From: UBA1275 sp002323515
Lineage (GTDB): Bacteria > Bacteroidota > Rhodothermia > Balneolales > Balneolaceae
NCBI GenBank assembly: GCA_964007875.1
Contig: CAXGAH010000009.1
Coordinates: 1 to 64,000 of the forward strand
Length of the DNA: 64,000 nucleotides
Reading direction: 5' to 3'
Below, in pieces: positions 41,449-50,496 of the stretch. Under the pieces are notes generated by a model that was given only the letters and a program-made list of their open reading frames with translations, did no database searches and was not told the origin of the DNA. Numbering within the stretch: the stretch's first letter is position 1; every line of letters begins with the position of its first letter. Position numbers and translations under genes: made by a program.

Positions 41449-41482
41449 CAAAAATACGAGATAATCCTGCTATTGTAAACAA
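41449..41482 (-). promoter_or_regulatory. Candidate promoter of the tRNA-Cys-Glu-His-Glu unit
   Basis: On the minus strand, the -7 box TATTTTTG (41456-41449) with TTG (41482-41480) and a 23-base spacer, about 60 bases upstream of tRNA-Cys. It sits in the 338-base gene-free stretch 41390-41727, which otherwise holds only the terminator at 41680-41719 and an overlapping hairpin at 41662-41683. Confidence 0.4.
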
Positions 41483-41679
41483 TAAAGTTTAAAATTTTAA
41501 AAGATTGGAATCGGTAAATATGAAGGTGCAGAGGAAACCTTAAAGCTAGTAGATAAGTAAAGTAATAATGGTAGACTTAAATCTACCTTAGACTGGGAGA
41601 CAACCCAGAAGTTATTGAAGGAACAGATAAGTAAGAATTGAGAGTAATTGTTATACCATAGTTTTACCTTTGAAAAGGT

Positions 41680-41719
41680 AAAAAAAGCCAAGTAATTGTT
41701 AACATGCTACTTAGCTTTT
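41680..41719 (-). terminator. Intrinsic terminator of the tRNA-Pro-Arg unit
   Basis: A 12-base arm (41683-41694) pairs with 41708-41719 with one mismatch. On the minus strand it is followed by a seven-T run (41686-41680). It begins eight bases after the tRNA-Arg 3' end. A second hairpin (41662-41671 with 41674-41683) overlaps its T run. Confidence 0.7.
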
Positions 41720-41727
41720 ATTATTTG

Positions 41728-41801
41728 TACGCCCATCAGGACTCGAACCTGAAACCTATTGCTTAGAAGGCAATTGCTCTATCCAGTTGAGCTATGGGCG
41801 C
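41728..41801 (-). tRNA. tRNA-Arg (TCT)
   Basis: A 74-base minus-strand cloverleaf. The anticodon loop CTTCTAA gives anticodon TCT for AGA codons. The T-loop is TTCGAGT and the discriminator A73; CCA is not encoded. It is second in the Pro-Arg unit. Confidence 0.94.
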
Positions 41802-41827
41802 ATACTCATAGAAGAGATGATTAAAAG

Positions 41828-41901
41828 TCGGGGAGACAGGATTTGAACCTGCGACCCTTCGCTCCCAAAGCGAATGCGCTACCGGACTGCGCCACTCCCC
41901 G
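41828..41901 (-). tRNA. tRNA-Pro (TGG)
   Basis: A 74-base minus-strand cloverleaf with anticodon loop TTTGGGA (anticodon TGG). The acceptor stem CGGGGAG/CTCCCCG is perfect, discriminator A73. It is the first gene of the array, directly behind a well-formed promoter. Confidence 0.95.
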
Positions 41902-41914
41902 ATTAATCAAACAC

Positions 41915-41946
41915 CAAAGATACTGCAATATTTACTCTGATGACAA
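41915..41946 (-). promoter_or_regulatory. Promoter of the tRNA-Pro-Arg unit
   Basis: On the minus strand, the perfect -7 box TATCTTTG (41922-41915) with TTG (41946-41944), a 21-base spacer, about 14 bases upstream of the tRNA-Pro 5' end. Confidence 0.6.
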
Positions 41947-42046
41947 GCTAAATATGAAATTTATTTAAAGGCATAAAGATAGGTACAACAAGCGGCCTAT
42001 TTATAACTCAAAAGGTTTTAGTTGCAACGCTTAGGCTAACAGGTGG

Positions 42047-43342
42047 CTAATTTTTGAGTATTGCTTGAACATAATTCGTCCAGCTCATCTTTTCTGCAGC
42101 TTTGCGAACATGTTTCCGTTCAATAGGCTGGTCAATCGATTTGAGCATTATTTGAGCCATTGATTCAGTATTGGCAGCATCGGCTAAGTATCCGTTGTAT
42201 CCATCTTTAATAGTCTCTGGAAAGTGTCCAACATGGGTGGCTAAAATGGGTAATTCAAAATTGTAGGTGAGTGATTCAACGCCAGAAGGCGTGGCTGTTT
42301 CATAAAATAATATACTTGAATCAGCCACTTGGAAATACTTGTGAACATCTTCGTTAGGGATGAAGGTGTTTATTACGACAGTCCGGTCTTCAATACTTAA
42401 GGCTTTTATACGTTCAAGCGGTCTGTAATTCCGCTCATCAGAACCCTTTGATAAAAGTATCCTTTTAAGGCCAATAAACAGAACATTTTTCAGTTTGGTT
42501 GTCCATTTGTTAGGATCTAAGGTCGTCCAAAATTCCTCCCCACAAATCAAGAAGCTCACATCATCCCGTGACTTTACTACTTCTGAGAACGCTTCAATGG
42601 CCATGTGTAAGCCTTTATATTTCCGGATAAAGCCAAAAAACAAAAATACATGTTTATTTAGCCCGAATTCTTTTTTAAATGCCTCGACATTAAATGTTGG
42701 GTCAGGGACATATAAGTCATACACTGGATGATACAATTTAATGACCGTTTTCCCAGGATTGGATTTTTTTGCTGTTTCAGTATCATCCCCAACGCGTTCA
42801 CCTGATTCATTTACATTAAAGCGTTGATTGGGATAAAGTGATTTAAGTTCATCAATCGTTTTATATGAGTGGGTCAGGTAGGTATTAGCAGGCTTAATGC
42901 CATATTGCGTACATAGATCATCTATTTTGCTTCCCTCTTTTTGCTGAACAAAATGTAGGTCAAAGATAATTTCTGCGGAACTCATCTCAGAGAGTTTGCG
43001 GGCGATGACCCCCATCGGTAGCCCCTGAATAGCAATAGCCCATTGGAAGATCACCTTATCAGGCTTTATGCCTGCGATGAACTTTGCGGTTTGTAACCAA
43101 CTAAAAGGGTTATTGTAATTCGTTAGATAGTGAATCTTAATACTACTATCCTCCATGAAACCAATTTTTGAGCTAGTATCCTCGAACTTTCGTGGTATAA
43201 TTGAGGGATACTGTTGGGTCCACGATACAATATGAATTTCATGGTCGGTCTCTGCATCCAATGTTTTAGCTAAAGAAGTATTGTAATTAGCAATACCACC
43301 TTTAAACCTCGGACCGGGACCAAAGCATACAATTCTACCCAT
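42047..43342 (-). CDS. GT4-family glycosyltransferase
   Basis: A 431-residue GT-B transferase. ATG 43342 is used (Met-Gly-Arg-Ile-Val-Cys-Phe-Gly-Pro-Gly), 4 bases after the epimerase stop; earlier in-frame starts would overlap that gene. The N-terminal donor loop region is Pro-Arg-Phe-Lys-Gly-Gly-Ile-Ala-Asn-Tyr. The C-terminal domain has Phe-Phe-Gly-Phe-Ile-Arg-Lys-Tyr-Lys-Gly and Ala-Thr-Pro-Ser-Gly-Val-Glu-Ser-Leu-Thr. A charged, Lys/Glu-rich insertion lies near residues 175-195. With the upstream epimerase it forms a two-gene operon for an envelope glycan; acceptor unknown. Confidence 0.85.
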   Translation of the reverse strand: MGRIVCFGPGPRFKGGIANYNTSLAKTLDAETDHEIHIVSWTQQYPSIIPRKFEDTSSKIGFMEDSSIKIHYLTNYNNPFSWLQTAKFIAGIKPDKVIFQWAIAIQGLPMGVIARKLSEMSSAEIIFDLHFVQQKEGSKIDDLCTQYGIKPANTYLTHSYKTIDELKSLYPNQRFNVNESGERVGDDTETAKKSNPGKTVIKLYHPVYDLYVPDPTFNVEAFKKEFGLNKHVFLFFGFIRKYKGLHMAIEAFSEVVKSRDDVSFLICGEEFWTTLDPNKWTTKLKNVLFIGLKRILLSKGSDERNYRPLERIKALSIEDRTVVINTFIPNEDVHKYFQVADSSILFYETATPSGVESLTYNFELPILATHVGHFPETIKDGYNGYLADAANTESMAQIMLKSIDQPIERKHVRKAAEKMSWTNYVQAILKN

Positions 43343-43346
43343 TGTA

Positions 43347-44396
43347 TTAACTTCGGGTATATTTAGAGGTTGCAACATCAAACACGCGCTTCATGCCCTG
43401 TTCGAGTGAAAGTTTTGGCTTCCATCCTAAGGATTCGTGTACATAATCTATATTGGCATAACGCGAATGCACACCAACTGGTTTGTCTAGCAATGGTTTA
43501 ATCTCAGGAGCATATCCAGCAAAAGAGGTGAATACCTCTATTAAATCTAAAAAGGAGGTCAGTTGACCTGATCCGATATTAACTGCATGCCCATCTTTAA
43601 TGTGATCCATTGCAAGTAATGTGCAATCCATCACATCTTCAATATGAACAAAATCACGACCTTGTTTACCAGAACCCCATACTTCGAAAGGATTTTCTAA
43701 TAGAGCGGCTCTTCTAGCAATGGCAGGTACAGGATAACTTAAGTCTTGATCTTCCCCATAACCCGAGAATGGTCGTATACAAGTTACAGAAACCCCATAA
43801 TGAGAGGCCGCTATAGACGCCAAATATTCTCCTGTCAATTTAGTCCAACCATAGGTCATATCAGGCTGACCCATCTTCTTAAAATCTATATCCGATTCCC
43901 TCAATGCAATAGCGTCAGATTCCGTTTGAAGGTTTACTGGGTAAGCCGCGCTTGAACTTGGATACAAGACACGGCTAGGCTTATGAAGACAAATCCATCT
44001 AAAAAATAATGCGTCAATAGCCAAATCGAGTGCTACTTTCATTGGATCTCCATCGATTGTTGCTCGGCCACCAACGATAGCTGCAAAATGGAACACGTCA
44101 GTGAAATGGTCGATATCTAGGGCAAAATATTCAGAAAGGTAATCTTCTCGTTCAACAAGGCCATTCAAAATTGAACGGATGTTTTCATTGATAAAAATAA
44201 TTCTTTTGTCATCACCAAAATATTCAACGTTCCCCTCCTTGTGTTTGGCAATGCCTGGATCTAACCACTGAGTTGGATGAGTGCCAACCGATAAGTCATC
44301 TATTACTAATAAGGTGTCTTGCGTGGTAGAATAGAGTCTTTTTACAAAATTACGCCCAACAAAACCGCAACCGCCTGTGATAAGATGGTACTTCAT
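43347..44396 (-). CDS. NAD-dependent sugar epimerase/dehydratase
   Basis: A 349-residue extended SDR acting on nucleotide sugars. Gly-Gly-Cys-Gly-Phe-Val-Gly is at 8-14, Ser-Ser-Ser-Ala-Ala-Tyr holds the catalytic Ser, Tyr-Gly-Trp-Thr-Lys holds Tyr/Lys, and Arg-Pro-Phe-Ser-Gly-Tyr-Gly is the substrate side. The C-terminal segment Gly-Ser-Gly-Lys-Gln-Gly-Arg-Asp-Phe-Val-His is typical of UDP-glucose/GDP-mannose-type epimerases. A roughly 30-residue insertion after the second beta strand is longer than in GalE. It is first in the operon with the GT4 gene; the exact sugar is unknown. Confidence 0.9.
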   Translation of the reverse strand: MKYHLITGGCGFVGRNFVKRLYSTTQDTLLVIDDLSVGTHPTQWLDPGIAKHKEGNVEYFGDDKRIIFINENIRSILNGLVEREDYLSEYFALDIDHFTDVFHFAAIVGGRATIDGDPMKVALDLAIDALFFRWICLHKPSRVLYPSSSAAYPVNLQTESDAIALRESDIDFKKMGQPDMTYGWTKLTGEYLASIAASHYGVSVTCIRPFSGYGEDQDLSYPVPAIARRAALLENPFEVWGSGKQGRDFVHIEDVMDCTLLAMDHIKDGHAVNIGSGQLTSFLDLIEVFTSFAGYAPEIKPLLDKPVGVHSRYANIDYVHESLGWKPKLSLEQGMKRVFDVATSKYTRS

Positions 44397-44500
44397 GATT
44401 TAAATATTCTCTTAAAATTCCTGATTAAACTATTTAAGGATGTCTAAAATAATAGCTGTATTTTTAAATGTAATTTAAGCCAATAAGACCTAGGAAGCGA

Positions 44501-45562
44501 ATGAAAATCTGTCCAAAAAAACCAAAGCGATTCAATCTAACAGACTCAATTTTACTCAAAATAAGCATTTTATGGGTGTGTGTTGGATGGCACGGAGGTA
44601 TTTATGCTCAGGACTTACAAGTTTCCATGACCGGCAAGGCGGAGCCAACTATTTTTATAGAAACTTTGGATGCTGAAAATAAAGTCACGATTTCGGATGA
44701 ATCGGGTTATGTATTACAGCAGTTTGATTATGATTTTCCTTCCAGCAAAGATCCTTCTTTTTTAGTTTATGGAAGCCCATTTGGAAGTATTATTCGAGAA
44801 AACATTGCTAACTTTTTATGGATAAATCGACAAGGACAAATCATACACAGCGAATCCAATAGTTCCGGTTCCGAAGATGGAGAAGCCGTCTCAGAATTAG
44901 CAACTGATCCACAATTTCGAACCTATGTAATATACAATCCAAAAATAGTTTTCGGTAACTCAATAGGTTCCTCGGCACAAATTATCACCTCAGATAAGCG
45001 ATCTGTTTCACTTCATTACAGCACAAGCAGGCAATTACGCAGAGTGTTTGTTTCCAGCAACGGAGCCTTCGTTGCTATAGTTACCGCCCAAGATGGACTG
45101 GATGATGTAGTTAAGGTATTCGATCGTTATGGAAATTCCATTGCTCAATGGGAGTTTTCGCAACCAGTTGAAGGGGTTGAGTTTTCTGAGGACGGTCGAT
45201 ACCACACTTTGTTTTCAGGTAGTAGAGTAGGAGTTTACGATTCGCACAATTCACAAAGAATAGGTAGCTCATCTATTAGGGGTAATTCCATTTTAACTGC
45301 AGCGTATTTACCATCAAAAAGTACCATAGCAGTGCTCACAGCCGATGTTATAGGCATTCGAGTGTATGATTCGGGTATAGACATACGTTTCTATCCAACC
45401 GTAACCGATGTAGAATTGCACTCAATTAATGTTGCAGAGCGACGAATTTCAAAACAAACCATTGCTATTTCTGTAACAGAGCAACTCTCACCAATATATT
45501 TTACTCACAAAGACAATCGCCTTTTAATGAAAGGATTGGCAACCGAGTTTACTGTAAACTAA
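44501..45562 (+). CDS. Secreted beta-propeller-like protein, function unknown
   Basis: A 353-residue exported protein. A 13-residue basic n-region, a hydrophobic core (about 17-32) and an Ala-Gln cleavage site form a signal peptide. The mature part has repeated strand patterns with Ser-x-Asp-Gly-Arg and Val-Phe-Asp-Arg-Tyr-Gly-Asn, as in WD40/PQQ-type propellers (blades visible at about 190-300). It has no catalytic motif and no sorting domain. It converges on clpC with only three bases between the stops and no terminator. I do not recognise the family. Confidence 0.72.
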   Translation: MKICPKKPKRFNLTDSILLKISILWVCVGWHGGIYAQDLQVSMTGKAEPTIFIETLDAENKVTISDESGYVLQQFDYDFPSSKDPSFLVYGSPFGSIIRENIANFLWINRQGQIIHSESNSSGSEDGEAVSELATDPQFRTYVIYNPKIVFGNSIGSSAQIITSDKRSVSLHYSTSRQLRRVFVSSNGAFVAIVTAQDGLDDVVKVFDRYGNSIAQWEFSQPVEGVEFSEDGRYHTLFSGSRVGVYDSHNSQRIGSSSIRGNSILTAAYLPSKSTIAVLTADVIGIRVYDSGIDIRFYPTVTDVELHSINVAERRISKQTIAISVTEQLSPIYFTHKDNRLLMKGLATEFTVN

Positions 45563-45565
45563 TAG

Positions 45566-48238
45566 TTATACTTTATTTGTTTGTTCTTGGGAGGAATTAG
45601 GAGTGCTTTTACTTTCCGCGGCGCTGCTATCTAGATCATTGTTTTCAGCAGAAACAGCGTTGATTTTTGCATTCTCTATTTCGGAGACTTTAGTGGGAGC
45701 TTTCTTAGATGTTTTCGTGGTTTTGGGCTTAGCCACAGTCCAGCTAAAACTTAAGTCGTCCCTGGTTTTATTCAATTTAATTTTGATGGTCGAACCTTCG
45801 GGCTTTTTGTCTTCGAGTAGTGCCTCGGCAAGTGGATCTTCAATGTATCGTTGAATAGCTCTTTTAAGTGGTCGAGCACCATATTTTGGATTAAATCCTT
45901 TATCCGTGATAAAGTCTTTAGCTCCTTTAGTTAATTCGACATTGTAGCCTACCTCTTTAATGCGGTGAAACAATTCTTCACTCAGTACATCGATTATTTG
46001 ATAGATATCTTCTTTATCGAGAGGCTTAAAGGTGATTACATCGTCAATACGATTCAAAAATTCGGGGTTGAATACTTTTTTAAGAGCATCCTGTATGGTG
46101 CTTTTCATTTTTGTATAGTCAAAAGTATTTTCCCCTTGACCACCAAAGCCAATTCCTTTACCCATATTTTTAATATCGCGAGCACCAATATTGGATGTCA
46201 TAATAATGATAGTGTTTCTGAAATCTACACGACGACCTAAGCTATCCGTTAAGATACCATCATCTAGCACTTGTAGGAGAATGTTAAATATATCGGGATG
46301 TGCTTTTTCAATTTCATCCAACAAAACTACACTGTATGGTTTGCGGCGTACTTTCTCTGTTAAAACGCCACCTTCTTCATATCCTACATAGCCAGGAGGA
46401 GCACCAATAAGTCTAGATACACTGAATTTCTCCATGTACTCACTCATATCTATTCGAATAAGAGCTTCGTCTTTATCAAACAGATACTTAGCCAATACTT
46501 TGGCAAGCTCGGTTTTACCCACACCCGTTGGTCCTAAAAATACAAAAGAGCCAATAGGTCGTAATGGATCCTTTAAGCCAGCACGGGTGCGTTGTATAGC
46601 TTTGGTTAATTTTACAATTGCTTCGTTTTGACCAATTACTTTTCCTTTTAATTGATCTTTCATGTTAAGGAGTTTTTGCCCCTCGTTTTGTGAGATTTTA
46701 TTCACGGGAACGCCACTCATCATCGCAATAACGGAGGCTACATCGTGTTCTTGGACATCAAAAACAATTTCTTCTGATTCTTTTTCCCAATCCCTTTGTG
46801 CTACTTCCAGGTCTTCAATAAGTCTCTTTTCCTTATCTCTAAGGCGAGCTGCTTCCTCAAATCGTTGTTTTTTTACCATCGTATTCTTTTCAGTGCTGGT
46901 CTTTTCGATGGTCTCCTCGAGTTCAATGATGTGCTTGGGTACATTGATATTTGCTAGATGGACCCTAGCACCAGCTTCGTCCATAGCATCTATTGCTTTA
47001 TCGGGCAGAAAATGATCAGGAACGTAACGATCAGTAAGTTTAACACAGGCGGCAAGAGCCTCATCGGAGTAGCGTACTGAATGATGCTTTTCGTACTTTG
47101 GCTTGATTTGATTGAGTATCTCTAGAGTTTCTTCTGGGCTGGTAGGGTCTACTATAATTTTTTGAAAGCGACGTTCTAGAGCGCCATCTTTTTCAATAAA
47201 TTGACGATATTCGTTCAACGTAGTTGCTCCAATAGCCTGTACTTCTCCTCTTGCTAAGGCTGGCTTCAGCATATTAGATGCATCTAAAGATCCACTTGCA
47301 CCACCTGCTCCAACAATAGTATGTAATTCATCAATAAATAGTATAACATTATCAGTTTTTTCTAGTTCGGTCATTACAGCTTTCATGCGCTCTTCGAACT
47401 GTCCTCTATACTTAGTACCTGCTACAAGCGCTGCTAAGTCGAGAGCAATAACTCTCTTGTCAAACAGTATCCGAGATACTTTGCGATCAATAATTCTTGA
47501 GGCTAAACCTTCCGCAATGGCTGTTTTACCTACACCTGGCTCACCAATAAGTACGGGGTTATTTTTTTTACGTCTACTTAAAACCTGAGCAACTCGTTCT
47601 ATTTCTTTGTCACGACCAATAATCGGATCTAATTTTCCTTCTTCAGCAAGTTGTGTAAGATCGCGGCCGAAATTATCTAAAACAGGGGTCTTTGACTTAT
47701 CATTCTTTTTCTCCCGTGAGCTCCCAGTGCTACTTCCTGAGCTACCCGCATCGGGGTCACCTGATGCAATAGCTGATGGATTATCAAAATCATCCCGAGT
47801 CTTACCTGAAATAATGAGATCCAATTCCTCTCGAACGGAGTCATACGAGATATTGAATTGTTGAAGAATCTGTGCGGCTATGTTTTCATCGTCCCGAAGT
47901 AGTGAAAGTAACAAATGTTCCGTACCAATGGTGTCACTTTTATACAATTTAGCCTCTAAATAGGTGATTCTGAGTACTTTTTCTGCCTGTTTGGTAAGTG
48001 GTATGTTCCCAATGGTAACAGACCCACCGGTCCCGCGTACTGTATCCTCAATAGTCTTTTTCAATTTAAACAGATCACAGTCTAGATTTTTGAGTATGCG
48101 AACCGCAACTCCATCACCAAGTCGTACAATGCCTAAAATTAAATGCTCGGTTCCTATGTAATCATGCCCTAGTCGAAGTGCCTCTTCGCGGCTGAATTGG
48201 ATTACATCTCTAACCTTACTCGAGAAATTACCCTCCAT
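45566..48238 (-). CDS. clpC: ATP-dependent Clp protease ATPase subunit ClpC
   Basis: An 890-residue Hsp100 unfoldase that feeds ClpP. In order: a double Clp-N repeat (about 1-150), AAA-1 with Walker A Gly-Glu-Pro-Gly-Val-Gly-Lys-Thr near 230, a UVR/middle-domain segment (Lys-Gln-Arg-Phe-Glu-Glu-Ala-Ala-Arg-Leu-Arg-Asp) marking it as ClpC rather than ClpB, then AAA-2 with Gly-Pro-Thr-Gly-Val-Gly-Lys-Thr near 570 and Gly-Ala-Pro-Pro-Gly-Tyr-Val-Gly. The last 70 residues are a Lys/Thr/Ser-rich tail not needed for the fold. ClpP is not in the window. It is transcribed alone; a 366-base upstream gap carries an inverted repeat. Confidence 0.97.
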   Translation of the reverse strand: MEGNFSSKVRDVIQFSREEALRLGHDYIGTEHLILGIVRLGDGVAVRILKNLDCDLFKLKKTIEDTVRGTGGSVTIGNIPLTKQAEKVLRITYLEAKLYKSDTIGTEHLLLSLLRDDENIAAQILQQFNISYDSVREELDLIISGKTRDDFDNPSAIASGDPDAGSSGSSTGSSREKKNDKSKTPVLDNFGRDLTQLAEEGKLDPIIGRDKEIERVAQVLSRRKKNNPVLIGEPGVGKTAIAEGLASRIIDRKVSRILFDKRVIALDLAALVAGTKYRGQFEERMKAVMTELEKTDNVILFIDELHTIVGAGGASGSLDASNMLKPALARGEVQAIGATTLNEYRQFIEKDGALERRFQKIIVDPTSPEETLEILNQIKPKYEKHHSVRYSDEALAACVKLTDRYVPDHFLPDKAIDAMDEAGARVHLANINVPKHIIELEETIEKTSTEKNTMVKKQRFEEAARLRDKEKRLIEDLEVAQRDWEKESEEIVFDVQEHDVASVIAMMSGVPVNKISQNEGQKLLNMKDQLKGKVIGQNEAIVKLTKAIQRTRAGLKDPLRPIGSFVFLGPTGVGKTELAKVLAKYLFDKDEALIRIDMSEYMEKFSVSRLIGAPPGYVGYEEGGVLTEKVRRKPYSVVLLDEIEKAHPDIFNILLQVLDDGILTDSLGRRVDFRNTIIIMTSNIGARDIKNMGKGIGFGGQGENTFDYTKMKSTIQDALKKVFNPEFLNRIDDVITFKPLDKEDIYQIIDVLSEELFHRIKEVGYNVELTKGAKDFITDKGFNPKYGARPLKRAIQRYIEDPLAEALLEDKKPEGSTIKIKLNKTRDDLSFSWTVAKPKTTKTSKKAPTKVSEIENAKINAVSAENNDLDSSAAESKSTPNSSQEQTNKV

Positions 48239-48301
48239 GTGAATATCCTTTTGCGCTGTGAATTGAAATTACATTCATTAGATTATATTATCGAACCTTT
48301 A

Positions 48302-48325
48302 AATTAGGAATTTTTACTCCTAATT
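48302..48325. repeat. Inverted repeat upstream of clpC
   Basis: A perfect 8-bp dyad, AATTAGGA and TCCTAATT separated by 8 bases, 64 bases upstream of the clpC start. It has no T tail, so it is not a terminator. It is the most ordered element in the 366-base gene-free stretch 48239-48604; a weaker GGGCA/TGCCC pairing near 48415-48445 is the only other structure seen there. An operator role is possible. Confidence 0.35.
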
Positions 48326-48604
48326 GAACGATTTAATCCTTGAAACTTAAATATTGATTACTAATCTTTATTGTAAACGAACAAACTTCTAAAATCGTTC
48401 TAATCGAATGTAGCAGGGCACCCATCTAAATGCAAACTAAATGCCCTATTGTGTAACTTTTTTTATATATAATTGCCTAAAGGATTAGCAATTACTGAGA
48501 GGGCTTTTTCCATTCTACTGTTAAGACACAAGTAATTATTAGTGGATTGCAAAGCGTTAATATCAACACCAATAATCACTAACATTAAAAATTACTTCTT
48601 AAAC

Positions 48605-50122
48605 TCAGTACAAAGCCTTTCCGGTCATTTCACTTGGCTTAGTTAAACCCATCATTTTGAGTAGGGTAGGTGCTACATCAGCAAGCTTGCCTTTTTGGAG
48701 TGTAACATCTCCTGCACCTACTAATATGGCCGGAACCAAGGAGGTAGTATGCGCAGTGTGAGGGCTGCCGTCTTCTTTTTCCATTTGATCTGCATTGCCA
48801 TGATCAGCTATGATGAGGGTTTTGTACCCCATTTCAGTGGCAGTAGTTACCACTATTTCGAGTTCTTTGTCCACTGCTTCAACTGCTTGTATGGCTGCCT
48901 GCATATTTCCAGTGTGACCTACCATGTCTGGATTCGCAAAGTTTAACACAACTAAGTCATAAATGTTTTCTTTAAGAGCAGATACCAGAGTTTTAGCCAC
49001 TTCAGGAGCACTCATTTCAGGTTGTAAATCATACGTTGCTACTCTGGGGCTAGGTATAACTTTGCGAACTTCCCCTTCATTAGGCTCTTCAATACCGCCG
49101 TTAAAGAAATAAGTCACATGAGGGTATTTTTCGGTCTCTGCTATCCTAAACTGCGTTTTTCCTTTTTTTGAAACCCATTCCCCAAGAGTATTTGCAAGGT
49201 TTTGCGGGGGATAGGCAACAGATACCTCTTCAAATGTTGAATCATACGAGGTGAAAGAAGTATAATGCAAGTTCGAGACCCGTGTGTCAAACTCTGTAAA
49301 CGCTTCTTGGGTAAATGCTCGAGTAATTTCACGTGCTCTATCACCTCTAATGTTATAGAACAATACAGCATCGCCCTGTTGTATTCGGGCATGAAGTGGA
49401 TCACCAATACACAGAGGTTCAATGAACTCGTCAGTTATTTCTGTATGATAGGATGCTTTGAAGGCTTCTTTAGCATCTTCAAACACCTGTCCTTTACCAG
49501 CTGTTAATAAATCGTAGGCTTTCTTAACTCGTTCCCAACGATTATCCCTATCCATAGCAAAATATCGACCAACTATACTCACAATTTTGCCAATACCAAT
49601 TTGATCAGCTTGCTGCTGAAACTGCTCAAGATAGGATATTCCAGCCTGAGGCGCGGTATCCCGGCCATCTGTAAAGGCATGAATGAATACTTCCTTGAGG
49701 CCTTCTTTTTTTGCTAAAGCAAGAATAGCGTAAAGATGGTTGTTGTGGGAGTGCACACCACCATCTGAAAATAAGCCCATAACGTGAAGGTATCCTAGTT
49801 GCTTTGCAGTTTTCATGGATTGAAGAAGGGTAGGATTAGTGAAAAAATCACCATCACGTATATCCTTATTTATCCTTGAAAGTGCCTGCCAAACAATACG
49901 ACCTGCTCCAATATTGAGATGCCCTACTTCGGAATTCCCAAATTGACCATCAGGAAGCCCCACGTCCTCACCACTCGCAGAAAGCTTAGTGTTTGGCTTG
50001 TTTCTAATGAGGGAGGTGTAATAGGTTAGGGTAGCCTGATCTACTGCACTCACCTTTGGGTCTGTTGCGACACCAAAGCCATCTAGGATTACCAGCATAG
50101 CTTTGGATTCGAGCTTAGACAT
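48605..50122 (-). CDS. gpmI: 2,3-bisphosphoglycerate-independent phosphoglycerate mutase
   Basis: A 505-residue Mn-dependent mutase of glycolysis, alkaline-phosphatase superfamily. Visible are Leu-Asp-Gly-Phe-Gly near residue 13, the phospho-acceptor Ser64 in Gly-Asn-Ser-Glu-Val-Gly-His-Leu-Asn, Asp-Gly-Gly-Val-His-Ser-His, Asp-Gly-Arg-Asp-Thr, Asn-Pro-Asp-Met-Val-Gly-His-Thr-Gly and Ala-Asp-His-Gly-Asn-Ala for metal binding. The length is normal. It lies 5 bases after rpsT, so it is expressed from the rpsT promoter. Confidence 0.97.
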   Translation of the reverse strand: MSKLESKAMLVILDGFGVATDPKVSAVDQATLTYYTSLIRNKPNTKLSASGEDVGLPDGQFGNSEVGHLNIGAGRIVWQALSRINKDIRDGDFFTNPTLLQSMKTAKQLGYLHVMGLFSDGGVHSHNNHLYAILALAKKEGLKEVFIHAFTDGRDTAPQAGISYLEQFQQQADQIGIGKIVSIVGRYFAMDRDNRWERVKKAYDLLTAGKGQVFEDAKEAFKASYHTEITDEFIEPLCIGDPLHARIQQGDAVLFYNIRGDRAREITRAFTQEAFTEFDTRVSNLHYTSFTSYDSTFEEVSVAYPPQNLANTLGEWVSKKGKTQFRIAETEKYPHVTYFFNGGIEEPNEGEVRKVIPSPRVATYDLQPEMSAPEVAKTLVSALKENIYDLVVLNFANPDMVGHTGNMQAAIQAVEAVDKELEIVVTTATEMGYKTLIIADHGNADQMEKEDGSPHTAHTTSLVPAILVGAGDVTLQKGKLADVAPTLLKMMGLTKPSEMTGKALY

Positions 50123-50127
50123 GGTTC

Positions 50128-50379
50128 TTAAAGGGCGTTAACGTAACGGGTAAGCTGCGCTTTCTTTCTGGCTGCGTTGTTGGTATGAATCACACCTTTT
50201 ACGCTCATTCTATCTAAATAAGATACCGCTTCTTTGTATAGTACTTGCGCTTCATCCTTACTGGTTGATGTCATTACTTTTTTGATGAGAGTACGCATTT
50301 TAGAACGTCTTGCACGATTATGTGCGTTTCGTTTAGCGTTTTGTCGATCGCGTTTGATTGCTGATTTGTTCTGAGCCAT
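50128..50379 (-). CDS. rpsT: 30S ribosomal protein S20
   Basis: An 83-residue basic three-helix protein bS20. The opening Met-Ala-Gln-Asn-Lys-Ser-Ala-Ile-Lys-Arg is followed by Arg-Gln-Asn-Ala-Lys-Arg-Asn-Ala-His-Asn-Arg-Ala and, at the C-terminal end, the conserved Gly-Val-Ile-His-Thr-Asn-Asn-Ala-Ala-Arg-Lys. It is first in a two-gene operon with gpmI and has a good promoter 40-70 bases upstream. Confidence 0.97.
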   Translation of the reverse strand: MAQNKSAIKRDRQNAKRNAHNRARRSKMRTLIKKVMTSTSKDEAQVLYKEAVSYLDRMSVKGVIHTNNAARKKAQLTRYVNAL

Positions 50380-50417
50380 TCCGGTTGTGGAGTTTAGACT
50401 TGTTTATTTATAGATAT

Positions 50418-50448
50418 CAAAATTACGGCTTAGTTTTATTCTAATCAA
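50418..50448 (-). promoter_or_regulatory. Bacteroidota-type promoter of rpsT-gpmI
   Basis: On the minus strand, the -7 box TAATTTTG (50425-50418) and TTG (50448-50446) with a 20-base spacer, about 40 bases upstream of the rpsT ATG, in the divergent gap to cmk. Confidence 0.55.
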
Positions 50449-50496
50449 TAAAAGATTGAATAATTACTTAATTCAGCGTAATTTAACTGTTCTGTT

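Noticed and set aside
41497..41691. A 64-codon minus-strand open frame between tRNA-Cys and tRNA-Arg
   Set aside because: It overlaps the tRNA terminator and a promoter candidate, has low-complexity hydrophobic content, and shows no recognisable family; treated as chance.
45603..48161. A string of plus-strand open frames opposite clpC
   Set aside because: They are antisense shadows of the clpC coding sequence with Ser/Leu-rich composition and no start signals.
48415..48452. GGGCA/TGCCC pairing with a T run in the clpC-gpmI gap as a small RNA or terminator
   Set aside because: The stem is short with a long loop and the T run is ten bases away; no promoter box precedes it.
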